The notes beneath the pieces are model-generated. The model worked only from the letters and a program-made list of their open reading frames with translations. It did no database searches and was not told the DNA's origin. Both the position numbers and the translations under genes were made by a program. From Caprella mutica (Eukaryota; Arthropoda; Malacostraca; Amphipoda; Caprellidae), in assembly GCA_947561585.1 (NCBI GenBank), contig CANNZV010000852.1, positions 62,001-126,000 of the forward strand: a stretch of 64,000 nt of DNA. The letters run 5' to 3'. Below are positions 1 to 12,203 of this stretch, one piece after another (positions within the stretch are counted from its first letter, which is position 1; the number at the start of each line of letters is the position of its first letter).

Positions 1-377
1 CTCATCTCGTCAACTTCAGGGTTAGTCTTGGAGTTTAATTTTCAGTAGCTACAGGGCTAACTTAATTATAAGTAGCTAAGTAAACCATGGTAGTTAGCTA
101 CTAGCTATTTGATGGAGTAGAGTAACTACAGTGAAACTCCTCAGTTATGAATTGGTTCCTTCATAACACAGATGCACTAGATAATTTTCTATGATTAAAT
201 CATAGAAAATTATGGTCATTGAGGGATAAATATGACGAAATTCTTTATATTTTTCATTTTCTATATTTTAACATAGAAAACCACCTCATAAGTCCAGTGC
301 ATTTAATAATTCATAACCCCCGTTACTCGAGTGCTTCATCACTCTTTATTTTCACTGAACTGACTTACCTGTTACAG
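1..377. other. Intron of NAMPT (partial)
   Basis: Non-coding, AT-rich sequence upstream of the first visible NAMPT exon, ending in a good 3' splice site (TTACAG before position 378). It contains a perfect AT-rich palindrome at about 187-213, in which TTTTCTATGATT faces AATCATAGAAAA. No coding signal is seen. Confidence 0.6.
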
Positions 378-2942
378 GGTACAGACACCATTGCAGGCCT
401 GGTGATGTGCAAACGGTTCTACCACCACTCCATGGCAGGCTCCAGCATACCAGCCTCAGAGCACAGTACCATCACCGCCTGGGGAAGGGAAGGGGAACTA
501 GAGGCCTATAGGAACATGCTAGAACAGTTCCCTGAGGGTGAGGAATGATTGACCAATTTTAACTGGTAGCTATTCAATTTCAACTGAAGTGCAGTTTAGT
601 TAGTTTGTGAACCTATCTACATATGTTTAATTGAAGAATGAAATTTATTATGATGCTAACTAATTAAGTACCATTAATAGTACTAGGCACTAAAATCATA
701 CTTCAGATATCTAAAACATGTGTTGATAGCAGACTTTGGTAATTAATTTCTCTAGCTATTAACTAATATGACCAGTATCTTTCTAATAGCCTGTAAGCTA
801 GAAATAGTTTGAGATAAGCATTCCATTCTCAAATAGAATTCCATTAGCTATTTACTAGTGTTATTTTCTTTTGCAGGTGCCATAGCTTGTGTTAGTGACT
901 CTTACAACATCTACAAATGTTTGGAGGAGATGTGGGGGGGTGAGCTGAAGGAGATGGTGGTGGAGAGGGGGAGTACTGGGGGGTTGTTGGTGGTGAGGCC
1001 TGACAGTGGAGACCCCGCCACTGTGGTCCTAAAGGTAACTATTCTTTTGCTGAACTCTGTACAATTGAGCTATTTACTGAATTATTATCAGATGTATTCT
1101 TTTGGAAATATTTAACTGTAGTGTGAACCGATCCAGTTATTCCCAATTTAAGAAAAGGGGCAATTATTTACTCCTGATGATTTTCCAAGTTATAAACAAG
1201 AGCACTAGAATATTTATTAACCTTCTCATTGAAAAGGATTTCATTGCTAGTTGCTATAATCAACAGTTATAATCAAACTGATCATAATTAGCAACTATTC
1301 TTCTCTTGATTGTAAGTATTGGTCTATAAAATTTTACATCCTTTTGATCGCACTCTTGCAACAAATAATATCCTTTAAAATGATCAATTTTTCTTGTAAA
1401 ACTAAAAGTAAGTTATTGATTTTGAAATAAAATATTAGTAATTTATAACTAGCTATGTTAATTAGGGTACGTTACGAATCATTGATCAGTTCCACATCTT
1501 CGGTCATATAAGAAAAACAGATCTAATAATTGTTAATTTGACCGAAGATGTGAAACTGACTGATAATTCATAACTTGCCCTAATTGCAATTGATTGTTTG
1601 TGTTTTCAGTGTCTGGAGCTGTTGGGGAAGTCATTCGGTGTTTCCCTGAACTCCAAAGGCTTTAAGATGCTCCCCTCCTTCATCAGACTCATTCAAGGGG
1701 ACGGCATATCCTACAGATCCCTGACAGCTATCCTCTCAGCCATCAAGGAGGCTGGATGGTGTGCTGAGAATGTAGCCTTTGGTAGTGGAGGATCTCTGCT
1801 GCAGAAGGTAGGACTTAGTGTGCTAATGGACATCTGTGATTTTCAACTTCATAAGTAGCTACAGTAGAACTCCTATATAGTGAATGAGTTAGGATGTAGC
1901 CTCTATAATGAACAGATTTTCTTTAGTCTCCAATAAAATAGCCTTTAGTTTTTAAAACTGATGTCAATTCATTGCATAGCTACTAAAGAATATTTGTTCA
2001 CTATTCAGGCTAGCTACATCCTAACTCGTTCACTATAGAGGAGTTCTACTGTTCATGAGAAGAGGAATTAACGCAAGGGATTTAATTGTCATCATCAGTA
2101 GATTTAATTAGTTACTTGTTAGAGATGATTTTCCCAATAATAACGAAAAAATTACTCATAACCAGTATTCTTCTCTAGGTTGATCGTGACACACAAAAGT
2201 GTGCCTACAAATGCAGTGAAATCAGATTCAGTTCGGGAGAGAGGAAAAATGTGTACAAAGACCCTATAACTGACCCTGGCAAAGCTAGCAAGAAGGGGCG
2301 CCAGAGTCTGCTACTAGTCAACGGGAAGTACACCACTGTACCACAAGGAGAGGATGCACACTGTCAGGTATTTAAACTGTATGCTTGGTGCCAACTACTA
2401 ATTTCAGTTTAATATACCGAGACATGGTGAACAACATTACTTGGGACAATCTAGATTCTAGACCAACTCTGTTTCCTTTCTTAAGAGAACCCCAAAGATT
2501 ATCCAGAGGTTCTAACTTCTAACAGTTTTAATAGGTATATATATATACTTTTTCTTTTTTACCTATAATTAATTGGTTCAGTTTGTATTATCTTATGGGC
2601 ATCACTCCTCGATGTCCATTCTTGGCAGAGCAGCAGCAGCAACAACAACAACAACCAAAGGACTTCTAGCTAGCTAATAGACTGCCTAAAAAGCTCATTT
2701 AACAACTGTCTTGTTAAATTCCATACTCTATTGTAGCTATTAATCAACATACACTCCATCACTGCAGTTAAGTTTTTTTTTGTACAATCTCCTTTTCCTT
2801 TCAGGACCAGTTGGTGACTGTGTTCAAGAATGGTGAGCTGGTGAAAGACTGGACGTTAGAAGAGATAAGGAAGAGAGCTGACACTCAAATCAATAACTAT
2901 GATATCGATGAGTTCCTGAAAACTATGACTAAAAGCCTGTGA
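378..2942 (+). CDS. NAMPT: Nicotinamide phosphoribosyltransferase (NAMPT), C-terminal 280 residues, five exons
   Basis: NAMPT makes nicotinamide mononucleotide from nicotinamide and PRPP, the rate-limiting step of NAD salvage. Exons read here are 378-537, 877-1034, 1610-1807, 2179-2367 and 2805-2942, with GT-AG borders and matching phases (1,0,0,0). The order of motifs is that of the animal enzyme: GTDT at the start, then ASEHSTITAWG (with the catalytic His that is phosphorylated), VSDSYNIY, RPDSGDP (substrate-binding Arg/Asp), IQGDGIS, AFGSGGSLLQK, KDPITDP..SKKGR, and a C-terminal VFKNGELVKDW. The known animal protein is about 490 residues, so roughly 210 N-terminal residues lie outside the window. 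No break is seen. The next plus-strand gene is ATPAF1, 3.5 kb away. Identity is secure from motif order; function is taken from the family. Confidence 0.95.
1465..1580. mobile_element. MITE family A, copy 1
   Basis: A 116-bp foldback in a NAMPT intron. About 45 bp at each end are inverted repeats (GGGTACGTTACGAAT..., with CCACATCTTCGGTCA facing TGACCGAAGATGTGA), flanked by TA on both sides. The same termini recur at 4288, 5488, 9565 and 25681. There is no coding capacity. Confidence 0.75.
1862..2051. mobile_element. pogo/Tc1-type MITE
   Basis: A 190-bp element in a NAMPT intron. Its inverted ends begin CAGTAGAACTCC and continue as imperfect complements (CTATATAGTGAATGAG against CTATAGTGAACGAG) for about 40 bp. 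The CAGTA...CTC start resembles pogo-like ends. A TA precedes the left end; the right flank is TT, so the target duplication is not intact. Confidence 0.6.
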
Positions 2943-2998
2943 AGTCGATAGGACTCACTAAACTGATGCTCTCCTTGTCTGGGTTGTGGGGGTGAGGG

Positions 2999-3524
2999 GT
3001 ATGGTCTCTATTGATGGGGGGAAATGGTCTGTTGATGGGGGAAATATGGTCTCTATTGATGGGGGAAATATGGTCTCTATTGATGGGGGAAATATGGTCT
3101 CTATTGATGGGGGAAATATGGTCTCTATTGATGTGGGAAATATGGTCTCTATTGATGGGGTAAATATGGTCTCTATTGATGGGGGAAATATGGTCTCTAT
3201 TGATGTGGGAAATATGGTCTCTATTGATGGGGGGAAATGGTCTCTATTGATGGGGGAAATGGTCTCTATTGATGGGGGGAAATGGTCTCTATTGATGGGG
3301 GGAAATGGTCTCTATTGATGGGGGGAAATGGTCTCTATTGATGTGGGAAATATGGTCTCTATTGATGGGGTAAATATGGTCTCTATTGATGGGGGAAATA
3401 TGGTCTCTATTGATGGGGGAAATATGGTCTCTATTGATGGGGGAAATATGGTTTCTATTGATGGGGGAAATATGGTCTCTATTGATGGGGGAAATATGGT
3501 CTCTATTGATGGGGAAATATGGCC
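2999..3524. repeat. 24-bp minisatellite after the NAMPT stop codon
   Basis: About 22 tandem units of ATGGTCTCTATTGATGGGGG plus AAAT, with some 22-23-bp units where the G run and the AAATAT part vary. The array starts about 55 bp after the NAMPT stop, so it should lie in the 3' UTR. A sub-pattern (a GATGTGGG unit followed by a GATGGGGT unit) occurs near 3120-3170 and again near 3340-3390, showing that blocks were duplicated. Reading frames through it (MVSIDGGN-like) are by-products of the repeat. Confidence 0.9.
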
Positions 3525-4287
3525 TATTTTTATCTAGAGTGCTGAATGTTGGACTAGAAGTGCATGCACCTGTTACTACAAAGGGGAATCATTTTATGGC
3601 TTTTTTAAATTAAACTGTGACTTGATAGTTTACAATCCAGCCTGGTATAATGTTTTATCTGAGGTTGTGAAAGGAAATCAATAGCATAAACCTTTTAAAA
3701 CCATTCTGTTAATAATAGCAATTTAACATCGCTTCACTTGGAGTGATGGAAAATATTAAAGTGATTGGCTTTATACATTCCTTTGCATTTGTGGCTTAGT
3801 GAAAACATTCCGTAATTTAGTGACTTATTTTCTATGGAGACAAAGTGCCTGTATTTGATATATAGTGAATACATGGAGGTGCACTGATACCATCAATAAT
3901 GATTATAGCTTTAATCTGCTCTAAAATCATTCAGATTTAATCTTATATAGCTATGATAGCTATCTGCAGCTTTAAATTTAATGTATTTGATTTTTTAATG
4001 CTGAAGCTTCTTTTCAATATAGAAATTTATCAGTTCATATCATTTGAGGGATTTGTTACTTCAAAGTTCAATTTGTATAGATTAGCTACTATTTCATGAC
4101 CATTTATTTTAAATGAAAAATATAAATTTATAATGAAATTGAATTAGTAATTTGTTCATTTTCAATAGTTTGTAAGATATTTTGTTATTGTTTTAAAATT
4201 ATAATTTTAGAATATGATTCTTTTTCTTGGCAAATTGTGATTCCTTTTAACTATAATGTATCTGGAAGAACCTACTTGTATTTACTA

Positions 4288-4422
4288 GGGCAAGTTACTA
4301 ATTATAGGATGGTTCCACATTATCGCTCGTATAAGAGGATACCAATTAAAATGTTATTATATTTATTTTCGTATAGCTATGACTGAAAAGGTGGAACTGT
4401 CCGGTAACTCGTAACTTACCCC
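4288..4422. mobile_element. MITE family A, copy 2
   Basis: Left end GGGCAAGTTACTAATTATAGG, right end with inverted GGTAACTCGTAACTTACCCC. The inner arms TTCCACATTATCGCTCG and GACTGAAAAGGTGGAA are degenerate. TA precedes the left end. Confidence 0.65.
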
Positions 4423-4588
4423 GTCTGTTTTCAGTACAAATTTAAAGATATTAATGCTGTTGATTGGTTCATTTTTTTGTGATAACACACAAAAATTCAC
4501 TAGGTAGCTACACTTTGTGATATTTTATCCGTCACAATTGATTGTTTCCACGTTACAATGTGTTTTTATGTCATGTATTGTTATGACT

Positions 4589-4797
4589 AGGGCTGTACAG
4601 ATACTTGGAATTGGTCTGCCGATACCGAGTAACCGATTACTAATAAATAAAAATATCTGATACTGTTACCTAAAATACGACTGATATAACTGGTTCTAAT
4701 ACCAAAAAATATCACCAATACTGGCACTTGGTTCTGGTAATCTGCCGATACCGACACCCTAAAAATGGCCGATTCGACGAGTATCAGTAGCTACAGC
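4589..4797. mobile_element. Possible non-autonomous DNA element with AGGGCTGTA ends
   Basis: The left side starts AGGGCTGTACAGATACT and the right side ends AGTATCAGTAGCTACAGCC, so the ends are roughly inverted. The inside has repeated GATACCGA/ATCTGATACT words often seen in hAT-derived MITEs. No clear target-site duplication, so this is only a candidate. Confidence 0.35.
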
Positions 4798-4885
4798 CTT
4801 AGTTCTGATGTCAAACGATTCAAGTATATTCAAACCACCTAACTTGTTATTGATATCAATCTGCTCATTCTAAAATAGAGATAAG

Positions 4886-5032
4886 GTAAAGTCACAATTA
4901 CCAAAGGCGAATTAAATACCCGAAGGAAAATCAATAGGTAGCTAATTATTAAAAATCACTTCAAAATATGAGCATCAAAATATTTTGATTTCCATCGAGT
5001 ATTTTAATTGCTTCTGGTAATTGAGACTTTAC
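4886..5032. mobile_element. MITE family B foldback
   Basis: A 147-bp element whose first 48 bp (GTAAAGTCACAATTACCA...) are an imperfect inverted copy of its last 48 bp (...TGGTAATTGAGACTTTAC). It is flanked by AAG/CAG and has no coding capacity. Confidence 0.6.
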
Positions 5033-5487
5033 AGTTAGTGTTTTTTGGCACTCTAATTACTTGATTGTAAACACAAAAAATTGACGAACTCCGTACTGCT
5101 CAGTAGCTTCAGTGCCTCCATGCGATGCCATCACACGTGTTCATGTTTCCTAGTAAATTCTCACTGTTGTTAGTTTCTTTTTACACTAAATACCGGAGAG
5201 GGTGTGAACTGAACGTTAAAAATTGTTAGCAAAATATTAAGGCGATTTAACGTAGCGGTTTGGAGATAAGTGCCCACAGATTTGGAGTATTCAGAGTGAA
5301 TGATGTTTTGTAAGATTTCTTCTATTTTTGCATTAGAATTTTACTTCAATAATTTATTCCATGTATAACCATTTCTACGTATCTTTTATTAAAAAAATGA
5401 TAGAAGTCACATGAACCTCGCATAGTTTTCGATGTCATGCACTCTACTATTTCTGTGGGCACTTCACTGTAAAACTGTGAGTATGTA

Positions 5488-5610
5488 GGGTAACTTTCGA
5501 GTTATTGGGCAGGTCCTCAATTTCGGACAATTAAAATAAAATGGATCATAATTATTATATTTTTTTCGTGTTCGAAAATATAGAACTGTTCGATAACTCG
5601 ACACTTACCG
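5488..5610. mobile_element. MITE family A, copy 3
   Basis: Left end GGGTAACTTTCGAGTTATTG, right end CGATAACTCGACACTTACCG, flanked by TA on both sides. The interior is AT-rich. Confidence 0.65.
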
Positions 5611-5913
5611 TAGATTTGGTTCACACCAGAGGAGATTTGGTGACTTCTCCCCGGAACTCTAGTCACTGTTCTAATAATGATAATCTTTATTGAGTATAAA
5701 AAAGACACTAGTATCATAAACATTAAATGGGCTACAGAATAGTCAAGCTCATACTAAGTTCTACATTAATCTTTTCAGGGTGTGTTACCTTTCTAACAAA
5801 CTTTACGAAGAAATTACCAAGATTAGTACATTCAACTGTCGTACCTTCGACTTAGATCGTTAAAAATAAGTAACTATTAACTGTTTCTCTGTGAATGAGT
5901 ACAACTAAAGAGC

Positions 5914-6006
5914 CGTGCTATATTATTATATGTGCTAGTGCTATATTATTATATGTGCTAGTGCTATATTATTATATGTGCTAGTGCTATATTATTATAT
6001 GTGCTA
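5914..6006. repeat. 23-bp tandem repeat, 4 units
   Basis: Four nearly identical units containing GCTATATTATTATATGTGCT followed by AGT. Each unit is itself close to an AT palindrome. Confidence 0.9.
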
Positions 6007-6487
6007 CTAAATACCAATCAGGAACAATGTACAGTTGAGAGCATTATTCTGTTACAAAATTTATAAACCATCCACAAGTGTGAGTAGTAACAGTTCAATA
6101 TCTTGGTAAATTTGCAATACTTATTCGAATTTGAGAAATTTATTTGCTATTAAAACGACTTTTTGAATTATAATTATTGATATTACATGTAGCTATAGAA
6201 GTTAATAAGAATACAACAATATGGTCCTTTTCAAGCTATATTTTCTTGTTTACGATCATTAATCAGTCTAATCAACAACATCACATTACGTAATTAAATA
6301 AGCTAAATCTAGTGAAAACAGCTAATGTTAAATTTACTCAAACCTCTCCTTAAACTAGTTATTTCACCCAAGTGAAGTAATTTGAACTTTAATTCCATAG
6401 TATCATTTTAAAGACACTGTATGACCTTTTGAGAACGAACTTATTAACTTTATTTTCAATGTTTGTCTCTAGGTTTTCATTTATATA

Positions 6488-9400
6488 ATGTTAAGTTCAA
6501 GATTGTTGAGAGCTGCCCCTTCTCTACACGCTGCTGGTATTTTGAATCAGGTGAGACCTGCAATGGGTATGAGTACATTTAAAAGTGCCGTACACACGTA
6601 GGGTTTTTGAAGTCTTTCCATCAAACTTTTTGCTAAGCTCCTCCTACTTTTTCCACGAAAATTTAAGAAAAAACGATATAATTATTATTACCTGCAGGTA
6701 TCATGGATGCCAACCAAAATAAATAATAATTATATCGTTTTTTCTTATATTCTCGTGGGAAAAGTAGGAGGAGCTTAGCAAAAAATCTGGTAGAAACTAG
6801 AAAGCCGTAAAAACCCTACGTGTGTACGGCCTTTTAGAGAGAAGTTTGAGTTCTTCAACACACTCCCTCAATTAAATCTCCATAGCATCATAAAATAAAA
6901 TAAGTAAATCACTATATTGTCTATAGCTACCTGGTCACACCTCAATTTCATATAACGACACAGTACCTAACAAGCCTTGTTCAATCCCTCTGAATTATCC
7001 CTTCTGTAGATTGGTTGCAGATAAACCATAAAGCAATATAGGGACCATAAAATGGAACCCAACTTAGACATCAAAAATAAACATACCATTTGAACCAAAC
7101 CCAAATTAACCAGGAAAGGAGTTTGTTACTCATCTCTCACTTTGATAAACCACTCTCCCTACAAGCCATCCTTGATGATGATCACAAAACGAGAATTTTG
7201 TTTGATTATATACTATTTATGCATGTATAACCAGCATGGTTTCTTCACACTATCTCTCACTTGCTTTCTTCTGCAGACTAGGAGTTTGTCCCTAACCTTT
7301 AGAATGATGGAGGAGGCAATGGAGCATCTCAAGAGCAATCCTTACTTCGACAAATATGCTGACAAAATAAACAAAGTCAAAGAGTGAGTAATTATTTCTG
7401 AACTGGAAAAATCTTTCAATATAATTTGTCTTAGAATTTTTTTTTTCTTAGCTTCTTGAACAAATTTTGGCAGCTTATTTTGAAATATTCAGTTTATATT
7501 TAATTAGCATTTTTGCAAACAGATATTTCCATCTGGTCGTTTAGAAAAAAAATCAATAGAAAACATTCTAATAAAAAAAAATAAAAAATATTCCCACTCT
7601 AAATATTGACTTATATTTCATTTGCTAATTACTAATTATCTTCATTTCAGTTCGCACCCCTCAGCCCTGGTCTCTGCCGTCCAGAAGAGGAAGAGTGAGA
7701 TCAAAGCAGATGCCTCTGACCCAATGGCTTCTGCTGCCGGTGTGAGGAAAATCTCCTCCAAAGCAGAAAAGCCGAAGCCAACGCTAGCGAGTCAGTACGA
7801 CTACGCACCTCGTAGAGTGAGTCACTGCTACTTAGTGGTGTGCAGTAGCTTGATTGGTGAATGGTTTTTATTTGTTTTATCAGTTTATAATAAGATACAA
7901 TAACGTCGTCATTGACTAAGAATTTGTTGAAATATGACAGTCATAATTTCATACTCTGTGATTATCTTCATGGAAACTAATTGCTCATTATTTTAATATT
8001 CTGCTTTATCCTTAGTGAAATAATTTAAGTCAGTTATTTTTAAATAATGTCCACATCCCATTCGTTAATTGATCACACACTATCATTGAGTATTTACCTA
8101 ATTAATTCCTCTAATATATCAATTTTATACACGGTTCAAATTTTACTACAGTGAATCAATTATATATTAGCATCACTTAATTTGATGTCAAGATAAGCTC
8201 TGCAGCTCTGATAAACAATTGAGTGAATCACTAGTGAACTAACAACATGAAACTACTAAGCAAATAAGTTTCTAATTTTTTTTGTCTCCATATTGTTTTA
8301 CAATTTACTTTTCATTTTCAGAAACTCGAGGACGTCATGAAAACTGAATTATTGCAAGGGAAATCTAAAGAAGAAATCACATATGTAAGTCATGAAAAGT
8401 GATAATTGGGACACATTTAGTTTATGGTACATTTTTCTTATTAATTATCATTGTCTAAATTTTCCTAACATTAATATTTTTTGAGTTTCTGATAACCAAT
8501 TAAAATTAATTCATAGTGAATTTACTTTATAAATTATATGTGGACCTTTCTTCCTTCAAAATCTCTTTTTTCAACTTGACAAAATATTTCTTTTTCATTA
8601 GTATCTTTTCTGCATCTGTGAGCTTTGTCACAGCATGATGATTTGTGATTCAATTCAGGGGGCCACTTTTCTTTCTGACTACTTCTCCAAAGTCCCTTGT
8701 ATTTATTTTCCCTAGACAAGACTTTGGTCCCTAAGCTGATGTTAGGCACCTTCTAACAAATTATTCATACTCTTCAACACTCTTTGAGACTGTTCACTTA
8801 AATATATAAAATTATATATATCGAAACTGACTTTAAATATTATCAATTCGTATTTTTAGTAACCGTAATTCTATTTTAGTTAATAATCCCCTATTGTATT
8901 TTTTCTAGCTTTGGACTGAGCATTTCAAGACACAGTCTGCTATCTGCGGTGTGATGAGCTCTGAACTGCATGGAAAGATAAGCAAAACATCAGCTGTGTA
9001 TGATAAGGTGAGTGACTTCAATTATTTTGTTTAGAAAAAATTCTGGGAAGGATTCCTCATGATTCAATAAATAGATTTTATCAGACCGATATTACTTATC
9101 TATCCTGTCATTCTTCAGAATATAGCTAGTCTGTATGGCTATTTGGTGTTTCAAAGAACAAAGAAGCCAAACGAACTAATTATATTTCTTTGTTATATAA
9201 TAGATACAGTTGGGTATATATTAATATAATAGCTCCATACAAAACCTAGCTACTAAATATAATTAATTAATTCCGTTTCTTTTTTTACCTCACTGTAATT
9301 TTATCCAAATGAAACTATTTTTCTTTCAGAATATTAGCAATAGCAAATAAAAATATTTTTACATTTGTGTATTTTCAGTTCCTGTTCCCCTTGCCCCGAG

Positions 9401-10844
9401 AACAAGGTTACGAATTCATCTATGCCCAATTTGCTGCCAACGAAATCCACTTCACTCCTCTTGTCAACTTCCAGGTGATTATGTTTTATCCATTGTGCTG
9501 ATGCAGGTGTCCAACAATAACCTAATGCGCTCTTTAAAAAGTATTTAACCTTATGCTAACTCTAGGGTAAGTCACGAATTATTGGAGGGTATCACATCTT
9601 CGAACATTTTATAAAAACTATAATTATTATTACTTAAATTTCATTATACAATAACTTACTAGCTAACAGATTTTAGTGTTTCTTGCTTCCTAAGAAGGGA
9701 TTCAATTATTCCATTATTGTGATTCAGTGTCCAGGCAGTAAAATGATGAAGTGATATTCACTGAACAAAAATTTACTTTGAGAAATAAATTCAAATTATT
9801 TTAGAATTAGAACTGCTGTTTATAAGATGTTAGATTTTAATGTATATTTTAAAGGTTTATATAAATCTAAATAAGACAAAAGTTTGTAAGATAATTTATT
9901 AAATGAATATTTAAGTACTTACAATTCAAAATTACGGTTTTCAGATGAATACAGAACACAATAGTGTGAGATTGCAATGAATACTTTTTGGTACTTATAC
10001 ATTAGCTATGGACATACTGTTTAATAACTATTTCTATTGCAGGCTTTTGGAGAGAATGCTCCGGAATGTCTTGCAATGATTCACTATCCTGAGTTGGAGG
10101 AAAGTCACGGCATAGTACTCATGAAGGGGGACTTCGACTCTAAAATAATAGTGAGTAAAACCAGCCTCTCATTGTGACCTAGAGTGCCTTCTTTTGAACT
10201 CTAAACATGTTTATAATTTTTAAGATTCATAATACATATTACATGGGAAAATGATAGTACTTCAGAAATTTATGAGCCATCACGCCTTGTTTGTTTACAT
10301 ATGATTCCTTCTCTATGTTTTGAAATACCAAGCTCAATTTGAACATTACAAGAATGAATTATTTAAATAACTTTCTCAGTCATAGTCACAAAAGAACTTC
10401 TCTCCAACACCCTGAGCAGTGGTTCTTAAAGCGAGGTGCCAGACACTAATTTGGAGCTGGAATGTTTATAGGGAGTGCCTGAGATGGCTGTTTTATATGT
10501 TAGTTATAAGTTAATATCATTCAGAATACAGATGAAATATAGTTGCCATTTTCTCACATCATAGTAACCATATAAATTATAGCTTCACAATCTAATACTT
10601 GGTGCCGCCGGAGAAATACACTTTGATAACCACCGCCCTACAGATTATTTTTTTCTTTCAGAGTAACAAGGAGGCGCAGTTTCTAGCTAATCAGGTACAG
10701 TTATACTACACAGGACAGGATGAGAGAAAGTTCGAGATTCTGAGAAAATTTCACAAAGATCCCGCCAAGTTTAGTCATGTTGAGTTAATCAATGAATTGG
10801 AACAGCTAGACTTGAGCGCTATGGCTAAAACTAAGGCTTCCTAA
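6488..10844 (+). CDS. ATPAF1: ATP synthase F1 complex assembly factor 1 (ATPAF1/Atp11 family), 8 exons, 294 aa
   Basis: This mitochondrial chaperone binds the F1 beta subunit and prevents its aggregation during F1-ATPase assembly. Exons: 6488-6550, 7277-7383, 7651-7816, 8322-8384, 8909-9007, 9379-9474, 10043-10150 and 10662-10844; all borders are GT-AG and the phases add up to 295 codons with the stop. The N-terminus ([18 protein letters not shown]) is an Arg-rich presequence of mitochondrial type. The ATP11 domain covers about residues 100-290, with [30 protein letters not shown], and a C-terminal [17 protein letters not shown] stretch. Human ATPAF1 is about 330 residues, so this is complete but slightly short. 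The stop codon overlaps an AATAAA signal (10844-10849). Introns carry MITEs (6587, 9565, 10417). Identity is by remembered family sequence. Confidence 0.93.
6587..6830. mobile_element. Foldback element family C, copy 1
   Basis: A near-complete palindrome in ATPAF1 intron 1. GCCGTACACACGTAGGGTTT at the left faces ACCCTACGTGTGTACGGC at the right, and GCTAAGCTCCTCCTAC faces GTAGGAGGAGCTTAGC. The centre has CCTGCAGG. A second copy lies at 20739. Confidence 0.8.
9565..9620. mobile_element. MITE family A, truncated copy 4
   Basis: Only the left terminus is recognisable (GGGTAAGTCACGAATTATTG, then CACATCTTCGAACA); the right arm is not found nearby. Located in ATPAF1 intron 6. Confidence 0.45.
10417..10635. 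mobile_element. Degenerate hAT-like MITE
   Basis: Begins CAGTGGTTCTTAAAGCG and ends CACTTTGATAACCACCG, i.e. roughly inverted ends of the hAT CAGTGGTTCT type. The flanks ACCCTGAG and CCCTACAG are only similar. It lies in the last ATPAF1 intron, close to the final acceptor. Confidence 0.45.
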
Positions 10845-10849
10845 ATAAA

Positions 10850-12203
10850 AGTTATATAGCTAGTATTAACTTCTGTAAAAATATATCTAGTAACGTGTTA
10901 TTTTATTTAAATTCTAATATGAAGGGTATCTGAGAATTAAGGCAACGAACAGATTGAAATTTATATTTCAAAGGTGAATAATAAGGTTCTTAATTCTGTG
11001 ACACTCAGTAAAAAACAATAAGTTGAACATTTTATATTTAAACTATTTTTATACCTATTCATTGGACGGATTTATATATCACTCAAATTCACATCTTAAA
11101 AATCTTCTAAAGGTAAGGCAAAACACACTAGTAACATTGGACGGAATGGTTACTTACTCTTACCACAATAATACAATTATCTAACTGATACTTATCTATA
11201 ATAACGCAGCAACATTACACATAAATTTAATATTTTGAAAATTCTTAGCAAGATAATTCATAACACCTTTCGATTGAGGTAGTGCACCTTTTCAGTGCTA
11301 AGATCATTTCACTTCTACTATTTAATTCAAACAAAGAATAGATAGCAATCCACTTACTAGTTAACTATAAAAATATTGAGAGAATTGAATATTACTCCAT
11401 GAAGGAGATTCACTCCCTCGCATTTCAACTTTAACTGCGCTATCACAGAAAAAGGTATCAACACTGTACAGAAACTGTCAAGTAGTAATTGCAATTTTTT
11501 TCAATATAAAAGAAATTTTGTGAAAAAGTAGTTTGTGAACAATGATTTCTTACTACAAAAATCAGTTTTGTTTTTAATTTGAGTAAGTTATTAAGTACAA
11601 TAAAAATTGCCACCTTAGAATCTTCTTGCACAATTAATAGTGGTATCAATACCTTTTTCAATTATAATACCAATCAAAAGTTCCTATGTACGCAGATCAT
11701 TCATTGATGAAAGTAATAACACACGGCCAGAACTGTACTGAGGGTCAGGACTAACCATGAGGACTGGATCGACTGTGAACCAAGCTGAAAAAAACAATGA
11801 TTAACTAGGATATAATTGTATAGACTTGTCATAGAAATAAAGAATTATATTTTTCATACATTAGAAAAGGTTCAGAAACGGAGGCTTGTAAATTCAACCA
11901 GTGATTTTTTTAACAATTTGGAAAAATTGATGGAAGCTATAAGAAAAAATATAGTTAATGACATATTTTATCTTAGATTCAGTGAAATGAGGTTATAATT
12001 ATTTAATCTTCTCAAAAGGCATTACATGTCCAACTTGTTCATCAAGACAGAAAATGCCATAACATGAACCTACACTTATAATTTCTGAAATAGCACCAGA
12101 AATAGAGAAAAATTAAATCAACATCAAAATTTTTTATTGAAAGTTTGATTTAAATGAGATCCATCATTATGCAGTGGAATTAATCATAAACCACAAAAAC
12201 TGA
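10850..12203. other. Intergenic region between ATPAF1 and the Ly6 gene
   Basis: The two genes converge here. The sequence is AT-rich and has only short chance open frames. It should contain both 3' ends. I see no RNA gene or transposon. Confidence 0.5.

Larger units (their letters stand above)
3525..6487. other. Intergenic region between NAMPT and ATPAF1
   Basis: AT-rich sequence with no convincing coding exon. It holds MITEs (4288-4422, 4886-5032, 5488-5610), a possible foldback at 4589-4797, a 23-bp tandem repeat (5914-6006), and presumably the 3' end of NAMPT and the ATPAF1 promoter. No promoter motif could be singled out. Confidence 0.6.

Noticed and set aside
2986..3613. Open frames reading as MVSIDGGN or GEIWSLLM repeats
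   Set aside because: They are the 24-bp minisatellite read in different frames; no coding evidence beyond the repeat length being a multiple of three.
7622..7903. Extended ATPAF1 exon 3 frame reading to a stop at 7903
   Set aside because: A GTGAGT donor at 7817 and the in-phase next exon at 8322 restore the family sequence; the rest is intron.
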